From Ignavibacteriota bacterium (GTDB lineage: Bacteria; Bacteroidota; Ignavibacteria; Tepidaquicellales; Tepidaquicellaceae), in the NCBI GenBank assembly GCA_016218085.1, contig JACREY010000003.1, positions 142,705-206,704 of the forward strand: DNA of 64,000 bases, written 5' to 3'. The position numbers and the translations under genes are program-made. The notes beneath the pieces are model-generated. The model was not told the DNA's origin. It worked only from the letters and a program-made list of their open reading frames with translations, and searched no databases. This document shows positions 18,984-27,987 of the stretch, piece after piece. The stretch's first letter is position 1. Each line of letters starts with the position of its first letter.

Positions 18984-19591
18984 TTAGTTGATTCCCATTT
19001 CATTTCATTTGACTTTATTGCAGGATGCGTAACCAATAAATGCCACACAACTGCCTGAAATGCTTCTGAATGCGGTGTAATTGTATCATTATTGACAACA
19101 GGTATTAAAATGCATGAATCAGCTATCTGCTTTGTAAATCCTCCATCCCTTCCAACTATGCCAATAATTTTCGCTTTTACTTCCTTACCGAACTGTAAAG
19201 CTTTAACAAGGTTAACACTTACATTCTTTTCCACATTGCCTCCTCCTACAGAGAATACCAGTATGCAGTCTTTTTCATTCAATCTGCTTCCTTTAAGCCA
19301 ATTTATAAATACAGTATCCCAACCGTCATCATTTGTCCTAGCAGTCAATTCCGAAACGTTGTCCGTTGGAGTATATGATTCTATTCCTCCAATTTTTCTG
19401 AAATCATTTACCGCATGTGAAGCATTAGCGGCACTTCCTCCGACTCCCAATATAAAAAGTCTCCCTGAAGACAATTTTATATCATGCAAAATCCTAATGG
19501 TTTTTTCAATCTCTTTTTTATCCAGCCTTGAAATAATTTCAGCGGATTCCGCTAAATAAGAGTATATATAATCTTTAAAATTAATCATCAT
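18980..19591 (-). CDS. gmhA: Sedoheptulose 7-phosphate isomerase (SIS domain)
   Basis: A 203-residue SIS-domain isomerase converting sedoheptulose 7-phosphate to D-glycero-D-manno-heptose 7-phosphate. The phosphate-binding FILGVGGSAANASHAVNDF motif and the SVGGGNVEKN turn are present. Candidate metal and catalytic residues His174, Glu176 and His184 lie in PHSEAFQAVVWHLL. It is slightly longer than E. coli GmhA. It overlaps gmhB and is 3 bp after the nucleotidyltransferase, so all are one operon. Confidence 0.88.
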   Translation of the reverse strand: MMINFKDYIYSYLAESAEIISRLDKKEIEKTIRILHDIKLSSGRLFILGVGGSAANASHAVNDFRKIGGIESYTPTDNVSELTARTNDDGWDTVFINWLKGSRLNEKDCILVFSVGGGNVEKNVSVNLVKALQFGKEVKAKIIGIVGRDGGFTKQIADSCILIPVVNNDTITPHSEAFQAVVWHLLVTHPAIKSNEMKWESTK

Positions 19592-19594
19592 TAA

Positions 19595-20296
19595 TTAAAC
19601 CAACTTATTTTTTAAAAAAATTTCAGTTTCCTTGATTCCTTCAAAAGAACCTATTTCATAAAACCTATCAAAGACTTCATACCCGATAAGTTCCTCTTTT
19701 TCCAGCAATTTCATATAAAGCTCCGACAAATCGAAATTATTCTGATTTTGGAAAAAGTCGAAACTTTTTTTATTTAACACTCCCAATCCATAATCTATAT
19801 AGTTCATCTCAGGACTGTATTCTTTTTTATTATATTTCAATAACTTACCGTCTTTAAAAATAACATTGCTCTTATCCCAGAGATTGTCATTTTTATGTAC
19901 AGTCATCAACCCAAGTTTATTATAACTTTGAAAATATTTAAATATTGCTTGGAAATCAATATCTAAATACGAATCCCCGTACATGATAAAAAATTCATTT
20001 TCAATAAAATTCAAAGCTTTTTTTATTGCACCTCCGGTCCCCAGAAGTATTTTTCCGTCAAAAGAATATTTCACCTCCAAGCCGTATTCTTCTCCGTTTT
20101 TTATAAATTCCTGTATTTGCTCTCCGTGTTTTCCCGCACAAATTATTACATTATCAAGACCTTTTGACTTTAAAAGTTCAAGTTGATATGCAATAAACGG
20201 CTTTCCGGCAATTTTTATCATTGATTTAGCAATAGTATGCGTTACAGGATACAATCTAGTTGCTAAACCACCAGCAAGAATAATAATTGGTATCAT
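19595..20296 (-). CDS. Sugar-1-phosphate nucleotidyltransferase (HddC-like, heptose guanylyltransferase)
   Basis: A 233-residue nucleotidyltransferase. The N-terminal signature ILAGGLATRLYPVT, the lysine in KSMIKIAGKPF, and GTGGAIKKAL are intact, with the metal-binding aspartate in MYGDSYLDID. Given the adjoining gmhB, gmhA and GHMP kinase, the likely reaction is GTP plus D-glycero-alpha-D-manno-heptose 1-phosphate to GDP-heptose. A hexose-specific enzyme cannot be excluded from sequence alone. It lies 1 bp after the kinase gene. Confidence 0.82.
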   Translation of the reverse strand: MIPIIILAGGLATRLYPVTHTIAKSMIKIAGKPFIAYQLELLKSKGLDNVIICAGKHGEQIQEFIKNGEEYGLEVKYSFDGKILLGTGGAIKKALNFIENEFFIMYGDSYLDIDFQAIFKYFQSYNKLGLMTVHKNDNLWDKSNVIFKDGKLLKYNKKEYSPEMNYIDYGLGVLNKKSFDFFQNQNNFDLSELYMKLLEKEELIGYEVFDRFYEIGSFEGIKETEIFLKNKLV

Positions 20297-20297
20297 T

Positions 20298-21281
20298 TCA
20301 GCTCTGGAATATTTTTTTTACTCCGTCTTTTTCAAAATAGAACCAAAATGGTTCAAGACCGAATTTACCCATAGCATTTACAAGTTTTGATTTATCTTTC
20401 GGACAATAAAACATTAAAAATCCTCCGCCTCCTGCTCCAACAACCTTGCCACCTACAGCTCCATTTTTCCTTGCATATTCGTAAATTTCATCTATATCCG
20501 AATCGGAAACTTTATCAGACAATCCTTTTTTAGTAAGCCAGTGATTATGAAGTATTTCTCCGAATTCATCAATATTTCCGGATTCGAATATTTTCTTGGT
20601 GTATAAACCAATTTCTTTAATTTTGTGAAGTCTGTCAATAGTTCCGGCATCCCTTTTTAAGCTTTTTTCGTTCTGAACTTTTAGAATAGAACTTGCAGAC
20701 CTTTCTTTTTTAAGATAAAATAAAAGTATGTTGTTTTGAAGGTCTTTAATAACTTCTTCCCGTACATTTAAAGGTTCTACATTTACACTGCCATCCTTAT
20801 TAAACCAGTATGCATTAAACCCGCCGAAAGCTGAAGCATACTGATCCTGCTTTCCTATAGGTTCTTTTAAAACATCCAGCTCTATATGACATGCAGCATC
20901 TGCAAGTGCTTCATTTGCCAAATATTCTTTTTTATAAGTAAATAAAGCGTTTAGAAGAGAAACAGTAAAAGTCGAAGAAGTACCTAAACCGCAGTTTGAA
21001 GGAACATCAGCTATAGAAACAATTTCAACCTGGTTTTTTATATCCGTATATTTCAATGCTTCCTTAAATATTCTGTGTTCAATCTTTTCTAAATCATCCA
21101 CAATTTCCGTTTTTGAATAAGAAAGCCTGATGGTCTTTTCGAACCTTTTATTTAAAGATACGTACACGTATTTATTAATCGCAGTGGCGATTAAAAATCC
21201 TCCGTATTCCTTGTAATATGAAGGCAAGTCTGTACCGCCACCGCCCATTGATAACCTTACCGGAGCCCTTGAAATTATCAT
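20298..21281 (-). CDS. GHMP-family heptose 7-phosphate kinase (HddA-like)
   Basis: A 327-residue GHMP kinase. It starts ISRAPVRLSMGGGGTDLP, the sugar-binding region typical of HddA, and carries the ATP-binding PSNCGLGTSSTFTVSLL motif near residue 95 and the glycine-rich late motif GGKVVGAGGGGFLMF. It would phosphorylate C1 of D-glycero-D-manno-heptose 7-phosphate with alpha stereochemistry, sending the sugar to GDP activation rather than the ADP-heptose of lipid A cores. It overlaps the epimerase gene by 4 bp. Confidence 0.85.
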   Translation of the reverse strand: MIISRAPVRLSMGGGGTDLPSYYKEYGGFLIATAINKYVYVSLNKRFEKTIRLSYSKTEIVDDLEKIEHRIFKEALKYTDIKNQVEIVSIADVPSNCGLGTSSTFTVSLLNALFTYKKEYLANEALADAACHIELDVLKEPIGKQDQYASAFGGFNAYWFNKDGSVNVEPLNVREEVIKDLQNNILLFYLKKERSASSILKVQNEKSLKRDAGTIDRLHKIKEIGLYTKKIFESGNIDEFGEILHNHWLTKKGLSDKVSDSDIDEIYEYARKNGAVGGKVVGAGGGGFLMFYCPKDKSKLVNAMGKFGLEPFWFYFEKDGVKKIFQS

Positions 21282-22258
21282 ATATTAATCTCCCAGTTAA
21301 ATTTTTTCTGTCTTGCATCTGAAATGATTGATTCAACGGAGTTCTTTATTGCTTCATTTGAAGTAAACTCATTTATCCATCCGAACTTTCTGATTTTCTC
21401 AGAGTTCATCCTGACAATAGGTACATCGCCTTTCCAACCTCTGTCACCTCCTGTAAATTTATATTCGACGTTTTTCAAATCAAGCAGACCTGTTACAATA
21501 TCTGCAATTTCTTTTACGGTTATATAATCAAGAGTAGCTACGTTAAAATATGAAAACCCTTTCAGGTTTTGCACTTCCACTGTCATTAATGCCCTTACTA
21601 TATCAGTCACATAAATATATGATTTACTCTGACTGCCGTCACCAAGGATTTTCAGCTCTTTATTATTCTGTAAAAGCATCCTTACAAAATCATATCCAAC
21701 ACCGTGAGTCTGGTTCGGACCGACTACGTTAGCAAACCTGAAGGCTGATGCGTTCATATCAAACATGAAGCAATAAGATGATATCAATGCTTCACAAGCA
21801 AGCTTGCTCGCACCGTAAGTAGAAATTGGAAGCTGAGGGGAATAATCTTCATCTACCTCATTATAACCTGAATCTCCGTAAATACCACTGCCGGAAGCAT
21901 ATAACAATCTTTTAATACCGTTTACTCTTAGAGCTTCGAGTATATTGTTCGTAAGATAAGTTCCCTCCCAAAAATCGATGTCAGGCTGTGTAACTGCTTT
22001 TGATATATCCGGGTTCGAGGCAAAGTGGTAAACGACATCAGCACCATGCATAGCTTCTTTTAAAGAATCAAGATTTTTAATATCATCAATTACAATCTTT
22101 ATATTTCCTTTTTCCTTAATCTCATCCAGGTGCCACATTTTACCTGAAGAAAAATTATCAAAAATAATAATTTCCGATTCAGGATTTTCCCTGATAATTC
22201 TTCTTGCCAAATGACTTCCAATAAAGCCAGCCCCGCCCGCTATAAAATATTTGCTCAA
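21278..22258 (-). CDS. NAD-dependent nucleotide-sugar epimerase/dehydratase
   Basis: A 326-residue extended short-chain dehydrogenase. The cofactor motif GGAGFIGSHLARR lies at residues 8-20 and the catalytic YGASK (Tyr-x3-Lys) near residue 150, preceded by the SGSGIYG serine motif. It most resembles UDP-glucose 4-epimerase-type enzymes. As the first gene of the heptose group (4-bp overlap with the kinase), it may act on the GDP-heptose or on another donor sugar of the glycan. Confidence 0.85.
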   Translation of the reverse strand: MSKYFIAGGAGFIGSHLARRIIRENPESEIIIFDNFSSGKMWHLDEIKEKGNIKIVIDDIKNLDSLKEAMHGADVVYHFASNPDISKAVTQPDIDFWEGTYLTNNILEALRVNGIKRLLYASGSGIYGDSGYNEVDEDYSPQLPISTYGASKLACEALISSYCFMFDMNASAFRFANVVGPNQTHGVGYDFVRMLLQNNKELKILGDGSQSKSYIYVTDIVRALMTVEVQNLKGFSYFNVATLDYITVKEIADIVTGLLDLKNVEYKFTGGDRGWKGDVPIVRMNSEKIRKFGWINEFTSNEAIKNSVESIISDARQKKFNWEINI

Positions 22259-22284
22259 TTATATTCTCCTGATTAAAATCTTTT

Positions 22285-23112
22285 TTAAAAATGTTTTCTT
22301 TTGAAATAATATAAAAACATCTGAAATCTCCTTCTTATAAAAACAGGCAGTAAAGTATATATATATTGTAAATAATTCAGCGAATATCCTTTCAAGAAAT
22401 GAGGATAATCATTTTTATGTACTTTAATAATCTTTAAAATGACTTTTGCCTGCCTTCTTTGATAAATAAAAGATTTATTTTGTCCAGCAACCAAATATTT
22501 ACCAAAATATTCCTTAAAATTATGAAACTTACCGATTTTTCCAAGCCTCAGCCAGAAATCCCAGTCTTCGGCATGCGGCCAATTTTTATACCCTCCGATT
22601 CTATCTGCAGCATCTTTACGAAACATAACCACAACATGAGCAAAAGGATTTGCAAAAAGTGCCACTTCTCTTATCTCTTCATCTTTTTCTCTCTTTAGAT
22701 ATCTAAACTTCTCATTTCCATTTTCGTCAACTATAATCATACCACCGCCTACCAGAACATAGTCAGGATTACTTTCAAGGAAATCAACCTGTATTTTAAG
22801 CTTTTCATTAACACACCAGATGTCGTCATCATCCAGCCTTGCAATGTATTTTCCAGCGGCATTCTTTATTCCGTAATTTAGATATTTTGAAATACCTTGA
22901 ACATCGTCAACTTCCTTTAAAAGATACCTGATTCGGTTATCTTTCTTTTGCAATTCCTCCATTTTTTCTTTTGTTCCGTCGTCGGAAAGATCATCAATGA
23001 CAAGTATTTCCCAGTTTTGATAAGTTTGTGCTTTTACACTTTCAATCGCTCTTATCAGCCAATTAATTCTGTTATAAGTAGGAATTACTACCGAAACAAG
23101 TGGTTCCATCAT
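22285..23112 (-). CDS. GT2 family glycosyltransferase
   Basis: A 275-residue inverting glycosyltransferase, GT-A fold, with no clear membrane helix. VVIPTYNRINWLIRAI, the nucleotide-binding VIDDLSDDGT and the metal-binding ARLDDDDIW are intact, and HAEDWDFWLRLGKIG provides the catalytic acidic residue. The C-terminal 60 residues are basic and aromatic, probably for membrane association. It is 26 bp upstream of the epimerase gene. Donor and acceptor sugars cannot be assigned. Confidence 0.85.
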   Translation of the reverse strand: MMEPLVSVVIPTYNRINWLIRAIESVKAQTYQNWEILVIDDLSDDGTKEKMEELQKKDNRIRYLLKEVDDVQGISKYLNYGIKNAAGKYIARLDDDDIWCVNEKLKIQVDFLESNPDYVLVGGGMIIVDENGNEKFRYLKREKDEEIREVALFANPFAHVVVMFRKDAADRIGGYKNWPHAEDWDFWLRLGKIGKFHNFKEYFGKYLVAGQNKSFIYQRRQAKVILKIIKVHKNDYPHFLKGYSLNYLQYIYTLLPVFIRRRFQMFLYYFKRKHF

Positions 23113-23134
23113 TTTATCCGATAATATTCAAATT

Positions 23135-23785
23135 TTATAAATGTGCTGTAATGCAATATAATTGTCCAAATTGATCGAAATTATATTTTTCGATACCCGC
23201 TTCTTTTAAATAACCTTTTATATCTTCAGGAGAAAAGAAATAAACATCGCAATTTCTGGCATTTAACCTGATTTTCCTTATAAATGCTCTTAAAGTACCT
23301 TTTTTAGGAAAACTCAAAATTATTTTCCCGGTTGTAAGTTCTTTCATTCTTTTTATTACCGGCAACGGTTCAATAATATAATCGAATAATCCGATCCCTA
23401 TACAGACATCAAATTTCATTTCGGTATTAAATTCAAACGGATCTGAAATATAAAATTCACATTTATCATTTATCATTTTTTCTTCTGCAATTTTTTTACA
23501 TGTTTCTATCATTCCCGGAGCAATATCGATTCCCACAACTTTTTTTGCTTTTCTTCTTACAAATTCAAATACAAATCTACCAGTTCCGCAGCCAACGTCA
23601 AGTATATTTTTGCCTTCAATTGGCTCAGATTTTCTCATTGTGTAATCAAACCTTTCATACATATCCCATCTTAATTTTTTATCGAGAAAATTTTTAAATC
23701 CACTTTTTCTATGGGAATAAATCGAATCGAAGTTTGATACTTCTTTGTGCCAATAGTTTTTTTGCTGTTCAATGTTTTGATACAT
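23135..23785 (-). CDS. SAM-dependent methyltransferase
   Basis: A 216-residue class I methyltransferase. The SAM-binding motif I is ILDVGCGTGRFVFEF near residues 60-75, followed by VVGIDIAPGMIE (acidic residue for the ribose) and the FDVCIGIGLFDYI segment. Such proteins in polysaccharide loci methylate sugar hydroxyls or N groups. Its stop lies 22 bp before the neighbouring GT2 gene; its start overlaps the deacetylase stop by 1 bp. Confidence 0.82.
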   Translation of the reverse strand: MYQNIEQQKNYWHKEVSNFDSIYSHRKSGFKNFLDKKLRWDMYERFDYTMRKSEPIEGKNILDVGCGTGRFVFEFVRRKAKKVVGIDIAPGMIETCKKIAEEKMINDKCEFYISDPFEFNTEMKFDVCIGIGLFDYIIEPLPVIKRMKELTTGKIILSFPKKGTLRAFIRKIRLNARNCDVYFFSPEDIKGYLKEAGIEKYNFDQFGQLYCITAHL

Positions 23786-24600
23786 CAGTTTATTATCTCC
23801 TTTACGGGAACGAACCTGAAATCCTTCAGAAGCTTTTCAAGCCTACCGTAAGTTTTATTTAAATTATTATAATGTCTTATTTTTTTTATAAATGGCAAAT
23901 TAATTTTTGGCTGTTCCGCATCAATTTCCCAGGGATGTATATAAAAAATTACCGGTCTTCCTGCATTGTTGCATTTTTTCATCAGATATTTTGTTAATGA
24001 ATAAGGAAATTGACGGAAATACCCTCCACCGCTGCACGGAATTCTTTTTCCAAATATCTCCACAACACTAAGAGGCACCTCTATGATTTTTTCATTAATT
24101 TTATAAACAGATAATGGAGCATCAGAAATTCCGTAATCGGGATGAAATCCAACTGGAAATACAGATGAATCATATTCGATTCCGTTATCGGCAAGAATAT
24201 CAAGAGCCCATAAAGTTTTTTTTGTAACGGTAAAAGAGGGTGCTCTGAATCCCCTTATTTTCTGTTTTACACATTTTCTAGTGACTTCCAAAGCCTTTTT
24301 AATATCATTATCAAAATAATCCGGAGTAATTTCCGTAATCAATGAATGCGAGTACCCATGCGATGCAATTTCATGCCCTTGTTCTTCTATTTTTGTAATT
24401 AGTTCCGGTACAACTTCTGCTATCCATCCAAGTACAAAGAATGTAGCTTTTGTTCCATATTTATCAAATAAATCCAGCAGTCTTTCAGTATTCTGAACGA
24501 CTCTGAGTTCCTGTTTGCACCAGTCTTCCCTTTTAATGTAACTGCTAAAATTATAAACACAGAACCAGTCTTCGAGATCTATAGAAATTGCATTTAACAT
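23785..24600 (-). CDS. Polysaccharide deacetylase of the XrtA/PEP-CTERM-associated type
   Basis: A 271-residue NodB-like carbohydrate esterase 4. Asp8 and Asp11 in SIDLEDWF, the zinc-binding HGYSHS (His81, His85) and the RGFRAPSFT motif are present. The C-terminal FYIHPWEID and RHYNNLNKTYGRL segment corresponds to DUF3473, found in deacetylases linked to exosortase-type exopolysaccharide loci. It would remove N-acetyl groups from amino sugars of the glycan. No exosortase gene is visible in the window. No signal peptide, so it probably acts in the cytoplasm on lipid-linked units or is exported another way. Confidence 0.86.
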   Translation of the reverse strand: MLNAISIDLEDWFCVYNFSSYIKREDWCKQELRVVQNTERLLDLFDKYGTKATFFVLGWIAEVVPELITKIEEQGHEIASHGYSHSLITEITPDYFDNDIKKALEVTRKCVKQKIRGFRAPSFTVTKKTLWALDILADNGIEYDSSVFPVGFHPDYGISDAPLSVYKINEKIIEVPLSVVEIFGKRIPCSGGGYFRQFPYSLTKYLMKKCNNAGRPVIFYIHPWEIDAEQPKINLPFIKKIRHYNNLNKTYGRLEKLLKDFRFVPVKEIIN

Positions 24601-24655
24601 TAGTTTTCATACTTATTTTATCTTTCCGTTAATTTCACTATTATAATAAAATTAT

Positions 24656-25840
24656 TCATTTATTTAAAGAATATATATCATCATATTTATCTATCATAAT
24701 TTCCTCACTCAAATTTTTTTCAACAAATTTCCTAACTTTTTTTCCCATTTTTTCCAAACTATTGACATTGATTAAGATTCCATCAATTACAGCTTCAAGT
24801 GATCTATAATCTTTATTTTTAAAAATAAATCCGTTTTCATTATTTTTAATCAGCTCCAAAAAAGGAGGAATATCTGAAAACACACAAACTTTTTCTACCA
24901 GCATCGCTTCATACGCCGCCAATCCGAATCCTTCCGTTATTGAACACATAACAAATAAATCTATCATATTATATATCCTGTTTATTTCTTTTGTAGTACC
25001 AAAAAACTTTACAACATCTTCCAGGTTATTTTCTTTAACAAATTCTTTCATTTCATTATATATCTCCAGTTCGTGCTCTCTTATGCTTCCTACTAAAATT
25101 AATTTAATGTTTTTGTGTTTTTTCCTTAGTTCATTAAATGCTCTTAATAAGTAAATCTGCCCTTTTCTAACCGAAAATACACCGACATTGCAAATCACAA
25201 AATCATCATTAGAATATTTCATTAATTCTCTTTGGTCTTTCCTTATATTCTCATCCGGATAGAATACATCGGGATTTACTCCGTTATAAATAACTTTATA
25301 TTTTTTTTTCTTAATTTTTTCTTTTTTTAAGGAATAATCCATTACGGATTTTGTAACACAAATAATATTTGTTGTGTAATAAGAGAATAATCTGTTAATA
25401 AAATGATGAATAGGTTTTAACCAGTAATAAATATTATGATATGTTATAAATATTTTTGATGGTTTTTCTGAAAAAGAAAGTTTGTTAATTATTACAGCCA
25501 GTCTTGTAAAAAATGCTGCAAAAAAATCATGTGAATGTACAATATCATATTTCCCTTTACGTATTATTCCTGCTAATTTAAGAAATTGTTTCAGGTTTTT
25601 TATATATTCAAAAGGTCTCGGATTTTTATTGACAAAATCTAGCGATATAATATCGCCGCTGACATCCAAGAAGTTTTCAGATAAAAAATTGTCTTTCTGC
25701 TTCAGCATTGTACATATATCAAGATCATATTTATTTTTATCAAGTCCGGAATATATCCTAAATACAAGCATTTCAAGCCCGCCGTCTCCGATGTATGTTA
25801 AGACATTCAGAACTTTTACTTTCTTTATCTCTTCATTCAT
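24656..25840 (-). CDS. GT4 family glycosyltransferase
   Basis: A 394-residue retaining glycosyltransferase of GT-B fold. The N-terminal donor-independent domain has DGGLEMLVFRIYSGL; the C-terminal nucleotide-binding domain has NVGVFSVRKGQIYLL and the Glu-x7-Glu motif in TEGFGLAAYEAM. It is notably rich in Lys, Asn and Ile, in keeping with the very AT-rich centre of the locus. It ends 55 bp before the deacetylase and lies 7 bp after another GT4. Confidence 0.86.
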   Translation of the reverse strand: MNEEIKKVKVLNVLTYIGDGGLEMLVFRIYSGLDKNKYDLDICTMLKQKDNFLSENFLDVSGDIISLDFVNKNPRPFEYIKNLKQFLKLAGIIRKGKYDIVHSHDFFAAFFTRLAVIINKLSFSEKPSKIFITYHNIYYWLKPIHHFINRLFSYYTTNIICVTKSVMDYSLKKEKIKKKKYKVIYNGVNPDVFYPDENIRKDQRELMKYSNDDFVICNVGVFSVRKGQIYLLRAFNELRKKHKNIKLILVGSIREHELEIYNEMKEFVKENNLEDVVKFFGTTKEINRIYNMIDLFVMCSITEGFGLAAYEAMLVEKVCVFSDIPPFLELIKNNENGFIFKNKDYRSLEAVIDGILINVNSLEKMGKKVRKFVEKNLSEEIMIDKYDDIYSLNK

Positions 25841-25847
25841 TTTTCTG

Positions 25848-26948
25848 CTAATATTCTAAAGTTGATTTATATAAATGCATATAGTTTTCAATCATATTTT
25901 TTATTGTATATTTACTAAGTGTTACAATCGCATTTATTTGTAATTCACAAAAAAGCTTTTTGTCTTTTGAAAGAGTCAATATTGCATCTTTTAATTCATC
26001 AGTGGAACCTTCTTTTATTATCAATCCTGAAACTCCGTTCTCGATTACATTGCCTATCCCGCCAACATCTGTCATTATTACAGGTAGGCCTATGGCCATT
26101 GATTCAAGCATTACATAAGGTACACCTTCATATCTTGAAGACATTACCAAAATATCAAAATTCTGTAAATATTCAAATAAATCTTTTCTGTATTTTTCAA
26201 TCCTGACATATTTTTGCAGTGAATATTTTTCGATATAATTCTCAAGTTTGAATTTATCCTCCCCTTCCCCAATAATAGTAAGATGAAAGTCTGTAAATTC
26301 ATCCTTTAACTTTCTTACTGATTCAAGTAAAATATCTTGTGCTTTCTGAAAAGTCAATCTGCCTACATTTACAAGTTTAATCAATTCTTCAGAAGAACTA
26401 CCAGTAGCTTTTCTGTATTGTGTAAATTTATTTTCATCAATTCCATTATATATTACTTTAATTTTCTCTTCTTTTATTCCGAAATATTTCTTAAGCATCT
26501 CCTTATCATTGTATGATATTGCTATCTGAAAATCAGAAAAATATTGCTTCACTTTTTCAATAATCTTTCTTTTTAACGGTAAATTTTCCAGCTGTTTCAT
26601 CGTATAAAATAATCCGTGTCTAGTTTCAAAAGATATTCTTGAGCTAGAAAACTTACCTATCAAACAAGGTAAAATTCCCGAATTAGAATGGATAATATCA
26701 ATTTTTTTCTCTCTTATAAACCTGTAAATATTTTTTAATCCTCTAAATGAGAAAGCATTTTTATCTCCGTTTTCAAATACAAATTCTTCTAACTCTGCCT
26801 TTTTCAGATATTCCGAAAGGTCGCTTTTTTGGGGAGTTGCAATAAATACTTTAAATTCATCTCTCGGTAAATTCTCTGCAAGATCCACCACATATCGTTC
26901 AGTCCCGTTTAAAGCAGTACCCAATACTACATACAAAATTCTAATCAT
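25848..26948 (-). CDS. GT4 family glycosyltransferase
   Basis: A 366-residue GT-B glycosyltransferase. VLGTALNGTERYVVDLAENL at the N-terminus marks the acceptor domain. VNVGRLTFQKAQDILLESV and SSRYEGVPYVMLESMA (Glu-x7-Glu) mark the nucleotide-sugar domain, followed by TDVGGIGNVIENGVSG. Likely cytoplasmic or peripheral to the inner membrane, adding one sugar of the repeat. Specificity is unknown. Confidence 0.87.
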   Translation of the reverse strand: MIRILYVVLGTALNGTERYVVDLAENLPRDEFKVFIATPQKSDLSEYLKKAELEEFVFENGDKNAFSFRGLKNIYRFIREKKIDIIHSNSGILPCLIGKFSSSRISFETRHGLFYTMKQLENLPLKRKIIEKVKQYFSDFQIAISYNDKEMLKKYFGIKEEKIKVIYNGIDENKFTQYRKATGSSSEELIKLVNVGRLTFQKAQDILLESVRKLKDEFTDFHLTIIGEGEDKFKLENYIEKYSLQKYVRIEKYRKDLFEYLQNFDILVMSSRYEGVPYVMLESMAIGLPVIMTDVGGIGNVIENGVSGLIIKEGSTDELKDAILTLSKDKKLFCELQINAIVTLSKYTIKNMIENYMHLYKSTLEY

Positions 26949-26960
26949 TTATATTTAATA

Positions 26961-27971
26961 TTAATTCCAAAAATTATCATTTGATGTTTTAATAAGCTCG
27001 ATATCATCTTCATTTTCAAATTTACTTGTGTACATCCCTTTTTTAATCTTATTTTTTGTCGAAAAAAACAATTTTAGCATAAATTTGTATTGATAAAATT
27101 TCTGTTTCTTTTTACCAGTAAAAGTTTTTCTGAATCCAAGAATCGAAATCCTGAACAATAGTCCAGAAATATGCATAATTCGAAAAATAAACATAAAAAA
27201 AATATTCTTATGTAAAATATAATATAAAATCCTGCTCCTTGTCATATGATAATAATATAAATTTTCACCCTTAAAGCTTCTTACGCTGCTTCTTTCCGAA
27301 TGCCATATTTGTATATTCGGTAAAACAACAATCTTATATCCTTTATCTTTTATTCGCTTTTGTAAATCCACATCTTCATAATACAAAAAGAAAGTTTCGT
27401 TAAACCCTGAAATCATTTTATAAACATTCGACCTAACGAACATAAAGGCACCAACCACCCAATCCGGATATATAGGTTCGTTAGACATGGATTTTATTCC
27501 GGGATGTTTAAGCAGTTTTTCAATTTTTCTACTGCTACCTCTGCCGATTGCCTCAAAAAACTCCCACTTTAATCCGGGAAAATAGTTATATGTATAAGTT
27601 GCTTCATTGTCTGAATTTAGAAGTACACCTGAACATACACCAACATCAACATTATTTTCCATAAAATCATATAATTTGGAAAATACATCAGTAGTTAAGG
27701 TAATGTCAGGATTCACAAATACAAAATATTTCCCTGATGCATTAAGTACACCTTTGTTACATCCAGCTCCGAATCCTTCATTTTTATCATTAAAGACAAA
27801 TCTTATCTGTTTATATTTCTCAGGTAATGATTTTATACTTTTATCCGTTGAATTATTATCCGTTACAATTATCTCGTACTTCAAATTTCTTATATTCTCA
27901 ATAATAGAATTAATACATTTGATTAAATGCAAGGTCGTATTAAAATTAACAATTATTATAGATAATTCCAT
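26961..27971 (-). CDS. GT2 glycosyltransferase (rhamnosyltransferase-like)
   Basis: A 336-residue GT-A enzyme similar in motif order to the N-terminal part of the fusion at 12460-14397: IIIVNFNTTLHLIKCI, VTDNNSTDKS, VNPDITL, WVVGAFMFVRS and YYEDVDLQKRIKDKGY. A hydrophobic segment near residues 255-275 (ILYYILHKNIFFMFIFRI) may anchor it. The family often transfers rhamnose or related deoxysugars, but no rhamnose synthesis genes lie in the window. Confidence 0.86.
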   Translation of the reverse strand: MELSIIIVNFNTTLHLIKCINSIIENIRNLKYEIIVTDNNSTDKSIKSLPEKYKQIRFVFNDKNEGFGAGCNKGVLNASGKYFVFVNPDITLTTDVFSKLYDFMENNVDVGVCSGVLLNSDNEATYTYNYFPGLKWEFFEAIGRGSSRKIEKLLKHPGIKSMSNEPIYPDWVVGAFMFVRSNVYKMISGFNETFFLYYEDVDLQKRIKDKGYKIVVLPNIQIWHSERSSVRSFKGENLYYYHMTRSRILYYILHKNIFFMFIFRIMHISGLLFRISILGFRKTFTGKKKQKFYQYKFMLKLFFSTKNKIKKGMYTSKFENEDDIELIKTSNDNFWN

Positions 27972-27987
27972 TATTTAGCGAATAAAT

